Part shown: piece by piece, positions 24,096-31,179 of the stretch
Layout of the letters: each line of letters starts with the position of its first letter
Position numbering within the stretch: position 1 is the stretch's first letter
Assembly: GCF_001701045.1 (NCBI RefSeq)
Contig: NZ_CP016757.1
Coordinates: 1,233,501 to 1,297,500, forward strand
Source of the DNA: Cloacibacillus porcorum
Lineage (GTDB): Bacteria; Synergistota; Synergistia; Synergistales; Synergistaceae
DNA: 64,000 nucleotides
Direction: 5' to 3'
Program-made: the position numbers and the translations under genes
Notes under the pieces: generated by a model
Database searches by the model: none
Seen by the model: the letters and a program-made list of their open reading frames with translations, nothing else
What the model was told of the DNA's origin: nothing

Positions 24096-24434
24096 TTATT
24101 TAGTTTGCTGTAATACTATGATTTGTTTTTCTAGCTGGTGGATCTGTTCTTGCATTTGGTAGTGCTTCTCTGAGATGCTTGTGTTTACGCTGTTGTTGTA
24201 ATAGGCAACTGCCGCCCATCCAGAAATTACAGCGGCCATGATTATAGGTAACAATACGACGGCTATTGTCTTAAATATCACTTTTGAATACCGCTCTGTA
24301 ATTTCCTTTTTAATAGGTTGCTGTAACTCTCTCATCATTTCTTTCATAACTTCTTCATCGAAGATAAGGTATCCTTCTTCGTTAATCGTAAACATTGGCT
24401 TCTTGTCGTTTTCTTGGCTATTCTGCTCTGTCAT
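24096..24434 (-). CDS. Single-pass membrane protein, unknown function
   Basis: A 112-residue protein with an acidic N-terminus (MTEQNSQENDKKPMFT), one transmembrane helix at about 55-80 (FKTIAVVLLPIIMAAVISGWAAV) and a short coiled-coil tail with QMQEQIHQLEKQI. GGTGGAG precedes the ATG. It is the second of four minus-strand genes coding for membrane proteins in this part of the island. No family recognised. Confidence 0.55.
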   Translation of the reverse strand: MTEQNSQENDKKPMFTINEEGYLIFDEEVMKEMMRELQQPIKKEITERYSKVIFKTIAVVLLPIIMAAVISGWAAVAYYNNSVNTSISEKHYQMQEQIHQLEKQIIVLQQTK

Positions 24435-24532
24435 CCTGCCGCTCCACCTTTTATTTTTCTCTTCGCTTTTTGTCCTTTATCTGAATATTTGTCTAGCTTA
24501 TTTATTGTGGACATAAGCGATCCTCATTTTTA

Positions 24533-24988
24533 TTAGGGGTTGCCGTCTAATAGATCTTTTCGTCCTTTTTTGACAACAGCTCTCCAGTTATAAACCGTAA
24601 CCTTCTTATAATATTCTGTAAAATTTTTGTAATTATATAATGAATATATTCCGCTATTATTCTCACAATAATCTTTCCAGCTAATGTAAAGATTAAAAGA
24701 TTCCGCAATAAATCCATAAAAACAAAGGCCAACTATGCCCTTAAGCAATAGGTCTGTAATATAACTTCCCGTATAAAATCCATTACGTTGAACAAAGGCT
24801 ACGATAAAAAATAAAGTTACGGGCGTTAATAAGGCATAAAGCCAATTAGAATACAGTGAGAAATATACAGGGGTAAGCATAAACGCAACATAAACGGCCG
24901 GTACTGATAATGGTCTCCAATCTCCGGTGAAAATTCCCCATGTGATACCGAAAATCGTGCATAACACCATAAGAGAAAAAATAATCAT
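24533..24988 (-). CDS. Multi-pass membrane protein, unknown function
   Basis: A 151-residue protein with about four hydrophobic helices (roughly 1-18, 27-45, 48-66 and 85-105) and a polar C-terminus rich in Tyr and Lys. It is AT-rich compared with the core genes, like its neighbours in the island. It lies downstream of the CI-like repressor gene on the same strand, 35 bp after its stop, so it may be expressed from the lysogenic transcript. No family recognised. Confidence 0.55.
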   Translation of the reverse strand: MIIFSLMVLCTIFGITWGIFTGDWRPLSVPAVYVAFMLTPVYFSLYSNWLYALLTPVTLFFIVAFVQRNGFYTGSYITDLLLKGIVGLCFYGFIAESFNLYISWKDYCENNSGIYSLYNYKNFTEYYKKVTVYNWRAVVKKGRKDLLDGNP

Positions 24989-25023
24989 CTTGTACTCCTA
25001 ACGCTTATTAGGATTTATGTAGA

Positions 25024-25449
25024 TTACGCCGTCTTGGCCGATTCTGTATCTTTTTTAGCTTGCAATGTTTCCTTGCAAAGATCTAACATTGAGCAAACCA
25101 CAGTTGTTTCAGCTGTTGTTAAGATAGGTGCCAGTTGCTTCAAGTTTTCGTTTAGTTGATTAAGTGTCTCCAGCAACTGCTTTGATTCGCTTATTGGATC
25201 TTTCATTATTATTTTATTCTTATAAGTCTCGACCTCTTCTTCTAAGAGTTCTAAATCATCACGTAATATCTCTATAGGGTTAACTTTAAACGCCTTTGCT
25301 AACGCAAAAATGGCCTCAAGCGAAGGTACAACCAACCCCTTTTCAAATTTACTAATTTGAGCCTGGCTTATTCCAGTTATATTATAAAGTTCAGTCTGCG
25401 ATAAATGCGACGATTGCCTCAAATCCTTGATTCTATCTTTTATTGCCAT
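25024..25449 (-). CDS. XRE-family transcriptional repressor (CI-like)
   Basis: A 141-residue regulator. The N-terminal helix-turn-helix (residues about 5-60) contains SQTELYNITGISQAQISKFEKG. The rest is helical with a coiled coil (LELLEEEVETYKNKI), with no peptidase domain. ATG at 25449 follows GAAAGGGTG; an upstream start would place the ribosome site inside the gene. It is divergent from the right-hand phage genes, and palindromes lie in between, the usual arrangement of a prophage immunity switch. It probably represses the rightward promoter and its own. Confidence 0.82.
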   Translation of the reverse strand: MAIKDRIKDLRQSSHLSQTELYNITGISQAQISKFEKGLVVPSLEAIFALAKAFKVNPIEILRDDLELLEEEVETYKNKIIMKDPISESKQLLETLNQLNENLKQLAPILTTAETTVVCSMLDLCKETLQAKKDTESAKTA

Positions 25450-25505
25450 TCTCTCACCCTTTCTAATTATTCCATTTGATAATAAAAAATGCAAACAACA
25501 AAACA

Positions 25506-25590
25506 GAATAAATTATTCATAATTACTTGACATATTATTCCTATACGCTATAATTATAACTAATGAAATTTTTATATTCAAATAGAATAT
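25506..25590. promoter_or_regulatory. Divergent phage promoter with operator palindromes
   Basis: A rightward promoter TTGACA (25527-25532) and TATAAT (25549-25554), 16-bp spacer, is flanked by two palindromes: GAATAAATTATTC (25506-25518) and ATATTC-AAATA-GAATAT (25574-25590). They share the half-site GAATA/TATTC. They lie between the CI-like repressor and the first rightward gene and are good candidates for its operators. Confidence 0.65.
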
Positions 25591-25607
25591 TTAGGGAGGT
25601 CAACACG

Positions 25608-25865
25608 ATGATTCTAAAATGCCGGTTAAAAGAGCTTTTCTTCTTTATCTTCTTTATCTTCTTTATCTTTTTTATATCGGTCTGTGTTTTGGTACTTTTT
25701 TTAATGTTCGGCATGTGCGTTGTTTTTTTTCGTTACGGTTTTCTGTTGCTGATAAACTATTGTGCTTTCCCATGGATAGCTGCGTATATCGTCTGCTTTA
25801 TTGCCTGTTCCAGCGTGGCGACAATTTGCTGGTGGGTCGCAATGTCTTATTTTTTTAAGGATTGA
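25608..25865 (+). CDS. Small hydrophobic membrane protein of the prophage
   Basis: An 85-residue, almost wholly hydrophobic protein with two or three transmembrane helices, opening MILKCRLKELFFFIFFIFF. AGGGAGG lies eight bases before ATG at 25608. The Phe-rich part is encoded by a short tandem repeat (tctttatct units, about 25639-25675), which could be slippage-prone. First gene of the rightward operon. Function unknown. Confidence 0.5.
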   Translation: MILKCRLKELFFFIFFIFFIFFISVCVLVLFLMFGMCVVFFRYGFLLLINYCAFPWIAAYIVCFIACSSVATICWWVAMSYFFKD

Positions 25866-25899
25866 CGAATGCATATTGTTTCTACGGGAGGTGGATTGC

Positions 25900-26082
25900 A
25901 TGGCAAAATGGAAATTACAGGCATCTATCCTAGATCTGGATGACCGCCTTAAAAACGATCTGTCGCCTGGTTTCAGACTAATTTTCTCCTGTTTAAGAGA
26001 GCTGTATGCGCACGCTTCCAAGGTAGAAGAGATTTTTGAAGCTGAGAAAGAGACACGTTATATAGAGATTCGGAGGAGGTGA
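25900..26082 (+). CDS. Small phage protein, unknown function
   Basis: A 60-residue protein, MAKWKLQASILDLDDRL at the start and basic at the end. CGGGAGGTGG precedes ATG at 25900. It lies between the small membrane protein and the second XRE regulator with short gaps. No family recognised. Confidence 0.5.
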   Translation: MAKWKLQASILDLDDRLKNDLSPGFRLIFSCLRELYAHASKVEEIFEAEKETRYIEIRRR

Positions 26083-26088
26083 TTTTAA

Positions 26089-26355
26089 ATGATCGACACG
26101 AAGCTGATGAGGTTGCTGAGGCTTGAGGCTGGGCTGACTCAGATGGATATGGCGGAACGGACGGGGATTTCACAGGCGCATTATTCTTTCATCGAGAAGG
26201 GCAAGCGTATTCCGGCGATTCCATATCTGGAGGCTATTGCGGCGGTGTTTGGCGGCACGGCGAAGGATTTTATTGTGGAGGAGGCAAACCCTCCCACCAC
26301 CCGGAAGGTGGCGAGGTCGAGAACGCGGGAGTCCGGGATGGCGGCGGTGGCGTAG
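26089..26355 (+). CDS. XRE-family transcriptional regulator
   Basis: An 88-residue helix-turn-helix protein. The DNA-binding domain spans residues about 6-60, with LTQMDMAERTGISQAHYSFI and a C-terminal Arg/Thr-rich tail. GGAGGAGGTG precedes ATG. A Cro-like or second phage regulator is likely from its place in the rightward operon opposite the CI-like repressor. GC content is higher than in the leftward genes. Confidence 0.72.
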   Translation: MIDTKLMRLLRLEAGLTQMDMAERTGISQAHYSFIEKGKRIPAIPYLEAIAAVFGGTAKDFIVEEANPPTTRKVARSRTRESGMAAVA

Positions 26356-26516
26356 GGGCAAGAGACGCTGATGAACAAACTGGCCGATTCGCACAATTTG
26401 CGGAACCGGCAAATTGGCTCTCTGTCCATGGATCCCGCATAGAGGCATTGCGGGATGACGGGCGGGAGAATGTTATAAGGCTGGAGCTGGTGATCCGGCG
26501 GGAAGGAGTGGAGGTT

Positions 26517-26771
26517 ATGAATTGCGGAAATATGGCAGCGGCGATGCAAAGTGAGATGCGGGTGGAGTTGGCGATCGTGGGTGGTGAGCCGCGCGTGGAG
26601 GTCTGCGGGCGGACGGTTCTAGGGGCGACGGCGGAGGATATTGCGAAGCTGTTTGACGATCTGAAGGCCGGCGCGATCGCGGCGCTGAGGTCGTTCGCTC
26701 CGGAGGTAAAGAATACGTCGGAGGCCGGAACGACGGAGAAAGGAGATGGCAGATGTGTTGGTATCAGATAA
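26517..26771 (+). CDS. Small phage protein, unknown function
   Basis: An 84-residue protein starting MNCGNMAAAMQSEMRVELAI; ATG at 26517 follows GAAGGAG. It overlaps the start of the next gene by 26 bp. A start further upstream (TTG at 26448) is possible but has no ribosome site. No domain recognised. Between 26356 and 26516 I see no convincing gene. Confidence 0.45.
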   Translation: MNCGNMAAAMQSEMRVELAIVGGEPRVEVCGRTVLGATAEDIAKLFDDLKAGAIAALRSFAPEVKNTSEAGTTEKGDGRCVGIR

Positions 26772-27234
26772 GTGCATGTTGACGACGGAGCAGATAGCGG
26801 CGGCGGACCGGGCACGTGACCGTTTGCTGGATCTAAATGAGGAGATGGACGAGGATTATGCGCGTACTAAAGCAATATTCCAAGCGGTACGGCTGTTCGA
26901 CTCGCTGGGGCTGCGTGATGTGGCCGACGCTTTGGAGGAAATAGTTTGTTTAGAGGCTGTTTCCCGAGGCCGTGTTGGCGCACGGCTTATGCGAGATCTT
27001 AAGGCTCTTTTGGATGGCATTTACGGGCCTTTCAGCAGGCTTTCGGCGGAGGAGCGCAGTGTTTTGGCCCTGCGTTATTGGCGGAAGCTCGACGTTGCGG
27101 CCGTCGCGCGTGAACTTACGTTCAGCGAGAGGAATGTTTATCGGGTGACAAGCCGTGCGCTCGGCCGTCTTTACCGGCCTGTTTTGGAGGTGCAGGGACT
27201 GCTTGAGGACTGGCGGGTGGGTAGGCTGAAATGA
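26746..27234 (+). CDS. Phage late-gene transcriptional activator-like protein (sigma-70 region 4-type HTH)
   Basis: A 162-residue protein. Its C-terminal third contains LSAEERSVLALRYWRKLDV and VARELTFSERNVYRVTSRAL, a sigma region 4-like helix-turn-helix as in ArpU/RinA-type phage regulators, which drive late or packaging genes. It precedes the terminase genes in the phage operon, as such regulators do. AAAGGAG touches the ATG at 26746, so GTG at 26755 may be the true start. Followed by a terminator. Confidence 0.65.
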   Translation: MADVLVSDKCMLTTEQIAAADRARDRLLDLNEEMDEDYARTKAIFQAVRLFDSLGLRDVADALEEIVCLEAVSRGRVGARLMRDLKALLDGIYGPFSRLSAEERSVLALRYWRKLDVAAVARELTFSERNVYRVTSRALGRLYRPVLEVQGLLEDWRVGRLK

Positions 27235-27390
27235 ACTTTATGCTCTGTGTAATGAAAGCCGGGTCATCCGTATAGTGTCGTTCGATGTGTATTGGTCAAA
27301 GTTTTGGCCGGATGAATTATATAGAATTGTTGTCAATTTTTTGACAGGATTTTCTGCTATACTTTTCTATAATGGATTTTGCCGTAAACG

Positions 27391-27436
27391 AAAAACAGGA
27401 GCCGCTTCTCTCGTCAGGGAGGCGGCTCCTGTTTTG
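27391..27436. terminator. Bidirectional terminator
   Basis: AAAACAGGAGCCGC (27392-27405) pairs with GCGGCTCCTGTTTT (27422-27435). A and T runs on both sides suit both the rightward regulator gene and the leftward toxin gene. Nothing else is visible between 27235 and 27390. Confidence 0.85.
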
Positions 27437-27456
27437 TTCGCGCGTTTTTATTTCTT

Positions 27457-27741
27457 TTATTTGTTGAATATCTCGGCGTGGCTGCCGGTACGGGTGAGGG
27501 TGAGGACAAGGACGTCGTTTTCGATGAGATAGATGAGCAGCCAGTCCGGCGAGAGATGGCACTCTCGATAACCTTCCCAGTTGCCGGTGAGGGCATGATC
27601 TTTGAATTTAGGCGGCAAGGGCTCGCCGGAGGAGAGAAGCGCAGCCGTTGTTTTCAGCAACGCCATGTTCTTGCCCTGTTTTTCGGCGCGCTTCGCCTCT
27701 TTTTTAAATCTGGACGTGTACTTGACCGTGTATTTACTCAT
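27457..27741 (-). CDS. YafQ-family mRNA interferase toxin
   Basis: A 94-residue RelE/ParE-fold toxin of the YafQ type, which cleaves mRNA on the ribosome. Family features are the basic start YTSRFKKEAKRAEKQGKN, then DHALTGNWEGYRECHLSPDW, and the C-terminal TLTRTGSHAEIF. His, Asp-Trp and the final His correspond to YafQ catalytic residues. It overlaps the upstream antitoxin gene by 8 bp. Such modules often stabilise islands. Confidence 0.88.
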   Translation of the reverse strand: MSKYTVKYTSRFKKEAKRAEKQGKNMALLKTTAALLSSGEPLPPKFKDHALTGNWEGYRECHLSPDWLLIYLIENDVLVLTLTRTGSHAEIFNK

Positions 27742-28018
27742 CCGCCAACAGGTCTTTCATCAGCTCGTCCATGTCGGTGTAGCCTTTTACGTTCGGATCG
27801 TGCGCGATGCGTTTAGCCTCTTTCATGGCCGCGATGGTCTCGGCGTTGTATGTCGGTGCGGTCACTTCAAACGGAAAGCCGGATGAATAGATGGCTTTGT
27901 GCAGGAATATTTTAACGGCGTCGGAGGTCGTGATGCCTATTTGCCCGAAGATGTAATCGGCTTCTTCTTTTATCTCCGGTTCTATCCTTATGTGCAGCAT
28001 GGCGGTCTTGGTGGCCAT
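27734..28018 (-). CDS. RelB/DinJ-family antitoxin
   Basis: A 94-residue antitoxin. The N-terminal ribbon-helix-helix MLHIRIEPEIKEEADYIFGQ and IGITTSDAVKIFLHKAI are typical of DinJ, followed by a flexible toxin-binding C-terminus. It comes first in the operon with the YafQ-type toxin (8-bp overlap). The pair is expected to repress its own promoter. GGGGGAATC lies before the ATG. Confidence 0.88.
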   Translation of the reverse strand: MATKTAMLHIRIEPEIKEEADYIFGQIGITTSDAVKIFLHKAIYSSGFPFEVTAPTYNAETIAAMKEAKRIAHDPNVKGYTDMDELMKDLLADE

Positions 28019-28115
28019 TATGATTCCCCCTTTGTTTTTTTATGTGTCTATATTGTATCTCAAACAGGAGCAAATGTGTAACGTATTTTATGAAACCAGA
28101 AAGGAGGCGGTACGG

Positions 28116-28745
28116 ATGGCGCTTAGCGAGATGCAGGAGCGTTTTTGTCAGTTTTATGTCGGTGAATGCCGTGGCAACGGGACTGAGGCAGTCGTCCGCG
28201 CCGGGTATACTGAGAATAGAAGTTCTACCGCTGTTATTGCCAGCCAGAACTTAAGGAAGCTTAATATTATCAGTCGTATCAAGGATTTAAGACGTGAAGC
28301 ACTCGAAGCCTCCGGCTTTGATAAGGAGCGGGTGCGTGAGGCGATAATGCGGCGAATGATGGGGATCGTGAGCACGAGCCTGACGGATATCGTGCATATT
28401 TCACCCAGCAGGGACGATCCTCACCGCGGTGAGATATTAAAAGAGCTTGCTGAGAAGAACGGCGGCCAGCAGATACTTGATTTCGGCGAGCTGCTTTTTG
28501 TGCCGACGACGGGGCTGACCGATGAGGCGGACGGCGCGATCAAGAAGTTCAAGGCGATTCAGCCGACGGAGCATTCCGACGGCGGTCTTGAGGTGGAGAT
28601 GCACGACCCCATTGCCGCCGCGCGTCTGTTGGCGGAGATATCGGGGCTCAAACAGCCGGATACGGAGGTAAACGTGAATGTCTCTCCGGCGGTGATTTTA
28701 CAGCAGGTGGAGGCCCGCAAGGCGGGGGCGAGCGCCAATGGATAA
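28116..28745 (+). CDS. Phage terminase small subunit
   Basis: A 209-residue DNA-recognition subunit of the phage packaging terminase. It starts MALSEMQERFCQFYVGE and has the N-terminal helix-turn-helix typical of the Terminase_2 family (GNGTEAVVRAGY, then SAVIASQNLRKLNI-like). AAGGAGGCGG precedes ATG at 28116. It overlaps the large-subunit gene by 8 bp. It looks intact although its partner is broken. Confidence 0.85.
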   Translation: MALSEMQERFCQFYVGECRGNGTEAVVRAGYTENRSSTAVIASQNLRKLNIISRIKDLRREALEASGFDKERVREAIMRRMMGIVSTSLTDIVHISPSRDDPHRGEILKELAEKNGGQQILDFGELLFVPTTGLTDEADGAIKKFKAIQPTEHSDGGLEVEMHDPIAAARLLAEISGLKQPDTEVNVNVSPAVILQQVEARKAGASANG

Positions 28746-30098
28746 CGGTCTTGTAGAACTGGTGGAGCGCTGGCGTGATTCTCCTCGCGATTTTGTGATC
28801 GAGTGTCTTGGCGCAACGCCTACGGAGCAGCAGCGGGCGGTGCTTGATACGCTTGCAAGCCCGGGCGCTAAGATTACGATTCGTTCCGGGCACGGAACTG
28901 GAAAGAGTACGCTGTTTGCCTGGACTGCTTTGTGGGCGCTTTGCTGTTTTTTAGATGTTAAGGTTCCGGTTACAGCTCCTACGGCGCACCAACTGTCGGA
29001 TGTTTTGTGGGCGGAAATCAAGAAATGGCACGGGAGTATGCTTGAGCCGTGGAAGAGCTCTATTAAGTTTAAAGCAGATAAGATTATTATGGAGAATTCG
29101 CCGGGGTTTGTGGCGGCACGCACCGGAAGGAAGGAAACGCCGGAAGCTTTGCAGGGGTTTCACGCGAAGAATTTAATTTTCCTCATAGATGAAGCGTCCG
29201 GCATTCCGGAGCAGGTTTTTGAGACTGCAAGAGGTTCTCTTTCGACGCCTGGGGCACGTATCTTAATGGCGGCGAATCCTACACGTCTGACTGGATATTT
29301 TTATAATTCGCATCACAAGAACCGAGACTTATGGTCGCGGTTTGTTTTTTCGTGTGTCAACAGTCCCAACGTGGATGCTGAATATGTGAAGCAGATTGCC
29401 GAGGAGTACGGGGAGGACAGCGATATGTACCGCGTGCGCGTGCTGGGGGAGTTTCCGCACGCCTCTGTCTCGCAGTTTATGCCCGGCGACGTCGTAGAGG
29501 CGGCGATGGGGCGATGTTTGGCGGCGACCGTTCGGTTATTTTTCTGAGGCAGGGGCTTTACAGCAATATTCTCTATCAGGTGCGCGGCAACACCCCAGAG
29601 ACGCTGGCGGCTCACGCGGCCAGGCTCTATGACGAATACAAGGCCGACGCGCTCATCGTGGACGCGACTGGCGTCGGCGAGGCGGTTATGAGTTCTCTCC
29701 GCCTGATGAACCGCTCTCCCATCGCCTTTTACGCCGGCGAGAGATCCCTTCTTCCCAACTGCGTCAACAGGCGTACGGAGGTCTGGTATAAGATGCGCGA
29801 GTGGTTTCGCTCTGGCGGAGCGATACCGGATGATTCCGATCTGCGAGACGACCTTGTGGGGCCGGAGTTTCAGTACACACACGGCAGCCACAAGATTCAG
29901 CTCGAACGCAAGCAGGATATGGCGAAGCGCGGACTTGCCAGTCCGGATCTTGCCGACGCGCTGGCGGTTACTTTCGGCGCGGAGGTTCAGGCGAAGAGGA
30001 TGAACGCGGCAGGTCCCGGTATTCAGAATTTGCGGAGCGCATGGAAGCCGACGGATATGAAGAGCCGAAGGTATAGAGCTCTGGACAGGAGGCGGTGA
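28738..30098 (+). pseudogene. Phage terminase large subunit, broken by deletion and frameshift
   Basis: The first 269-codon frame (28738-29547) carries the ATPase motor: Walker A SGHGTGKST, Walker B NLIFLIDEASG and the coupling motif MAANPTR. The second frame (29514-30098) carries the nuclease part with FGGDRSVIF and IVDATGVGEAV. At about 29508-29520 the frame changes. The expected stretch with the first catalytic Asp of the nuclease (usually GVDVAR before FGGDRS) is missing, so DNA has been lost at the joint, not just one base. Packaging should not work. Confidence 0.85.
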
Positions 30099-30159
30099 GA
30101 TGACGTGAGCGGCGTTGTCTGTCAGTTTAAAGGAGTTTTTATAGAAGGGAGGAGAAAAG

Positions 30160-30372
30160 ATGTGTACAAGTTCACCAAAGGTTCCAGATCCCGCGCCTCT
30201 GCCGCCGCAGGTCGAGGAGCCCTCTAAGAGCGTCGGCGAGGCTAATACCGGCGCCAGGGATACGACTAGAAAGAAAAGGGCTGCCGGTCTCTCGCGAAGC
30301 GACACTCTGCTTACGGGGGATTCTTCTCTGGGAACGGCCCCGGGGCAGAAGAAGACGCTCTTAGGTGGCTGA
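30160..30372 (+). CDS. Small phage protein near portal gene
   Basis: A 70-residue polar protein, MCTSSPKVPDPAPLPPQ at the start and ending GQKKTLLGG. Proteins with this Pro-rich start and TLLG end are found between terminase and portal genes in podovirus-like phages, as I recall; I give no function. GGGAGGAG precedes ATG. Confidence 0.55.
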   Translation: MCTSSPKVPDPAPLPPQVEEPSKSVGEANTGARDTTRKKRAAGLSRSDTLLTGDSSLGTAPGQKKTLLGG

Positions 30373-30373
30373 G

Positions 30374-30472
30374 ATGCCGGATATCAGGCGCATTAAGGCC
30401 AGGCTGGAGGGGCTCAAGAAGGAACGGCAGCGGAATCTTATACTCACCACAAATTACTTATTCCCTATTTAG
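30374..30472 (+). pseudogene. Portal (head-tail connector) gene stub
   Basis: Directly after the previous gene, ATG at 30374 opens MPDIRRIKARLEGLKKERQR, which resembles the start of podovirus-type portal proteins. After about 22 residues it runs into AT-rich DNA and stops at 30472. The phage structural region thus ends here, about 100 bp before attR. Confidence 0.6.
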
Positions 30473-30573
30473 GTTTTGAATGTTAAAAGATAACTATAAA
30501 AAGTACTATAACAGTTAATGTATACTTAATTTGCTATTTGTATATCTGTATATTTTAAAAATTTGCGAAGTTA

Positions 30574-30628
30574 GCGTCTCCACCAGACATTATTATCAAG
30601 CCCCCGCAAGGGGGCTTGTTTCGTTTTT
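30574..30628. repeat. Right attachment site (attR) of the tmRNA island
   Basis: The same 55 bp as 15438-15492: tmRNA 3' end, spacer and terminator hairpin. The preceding tmRNA body is absent, which shows that this is the displaced copy. It marks the island's right limit. The stretch 30473-30573 is AT-rich with no gene. Confidence 0.9.
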
Positions 30629-30709
30629 ATGACTTCTCAAACATTGTGTAACGCTGATCAGACTGTGATTTTTACTTTAATAATCTTACCTGCTGGACTA
30701 TCTACAGAG

Positions 30710-30931
30710 CTACGGCCTGCATACCTTGCAGGGCCGGTGACCGTCGTTTATCGCCTCGTCTCTTGTGCTGTAATAGACGGCGTTCTCCGGGGATATCTTC
30801 TTTGCCCAGCGGCAGCTAAGCGTATGAAAGGGCTTATTATGACGCGAGGCGACATACTTTTCTCCGGCGGCGCATAGGGCTGCCGTCATAAGTATCGCCA
30901 GTATGACGATGGCTGTGGTCAGCCTTTTCAT
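30710..30931 (-). CDS. Small exported protein with Ada-like Cys motif
   Basis: A 73-residue protein. ATG at 30931 follows GAGGGAGG. A signal peptide (MKRLTTAIVILAILMTAALCAAG) is followed by a mini-domain with KYVASRHNKPFHTLSC and GHRPCKVCRP, the pattern of the Ada-type metal-binding domain seen in short exported proteins and at the ends of some nucleases. The three cysteines plus His could bind zinc. Function unknown. A long poorly structured gap (30932-31179) separates it from guaA. Confidence 0.6.
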   Translation of the reverse strand: MKRLTTAIVILAILMTAALCAAGEKYVASRHNKPFHTLSCRWAKKISPENAVYYSTRDEAINDGHRPCKVCRP

Positions 30932-31179
30932 TTTTTTGCCTCCCTCTCTACAGTTGAAGGTACGGAATATTCTTGTTGTGCTCTGCCAATATACCAACTA
31001 TAGCATAATAAAGCGCGGCGAGATATTTTCTTTGGGAATGCCGGCAATAAAAATATCCGAGTATTTTTCCTTTGATCTGTGAAATTGTCACCCTTGTATC
31101 TAGTATTTCGTGAAATTTTATGTCATACTTAAACGTGCACTTTAACGACGGCCGGAGGTGACGGGGCGAAGCCCCTGCT

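Larger units (their letters stand above)
15438..30573. mobile_element. Genomic island / defective prophage integrated in ssrA
   Basis: About 15.1 kb between the 55-bp direct repeats. Integrase at the left end, next to the tmRNA; then a DNA-methylase/GHKL-TIR/Vsr cluster, membrane proteins, CI-like repressor, small phage regulators, toxin-antitoxin, terminase genes and a portal stub. Capsid, tail and lysis genes are absent, so it cannot make particles by itself. It is also disrupted by an IS256-family element. Whether it can still excise depends on the intact integrase; no excisionase gene was recognised. Confidence 0.85.

Noticed and set aside
25639-25675. Tandem tctttatct units as a possible CRISPR or repeat array
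   Set aside because: Only about four 9-bp units within a coding frame for a Phe-rich membrane helix, with no spacers. No CRISPR array was seen anywhere in the window.
26370-26441. Short frame MNKLADSHNLRNRQ between two phage genes
   Set aside because: 23 codons, no ribosome site and no similarity to anything; likely chance.
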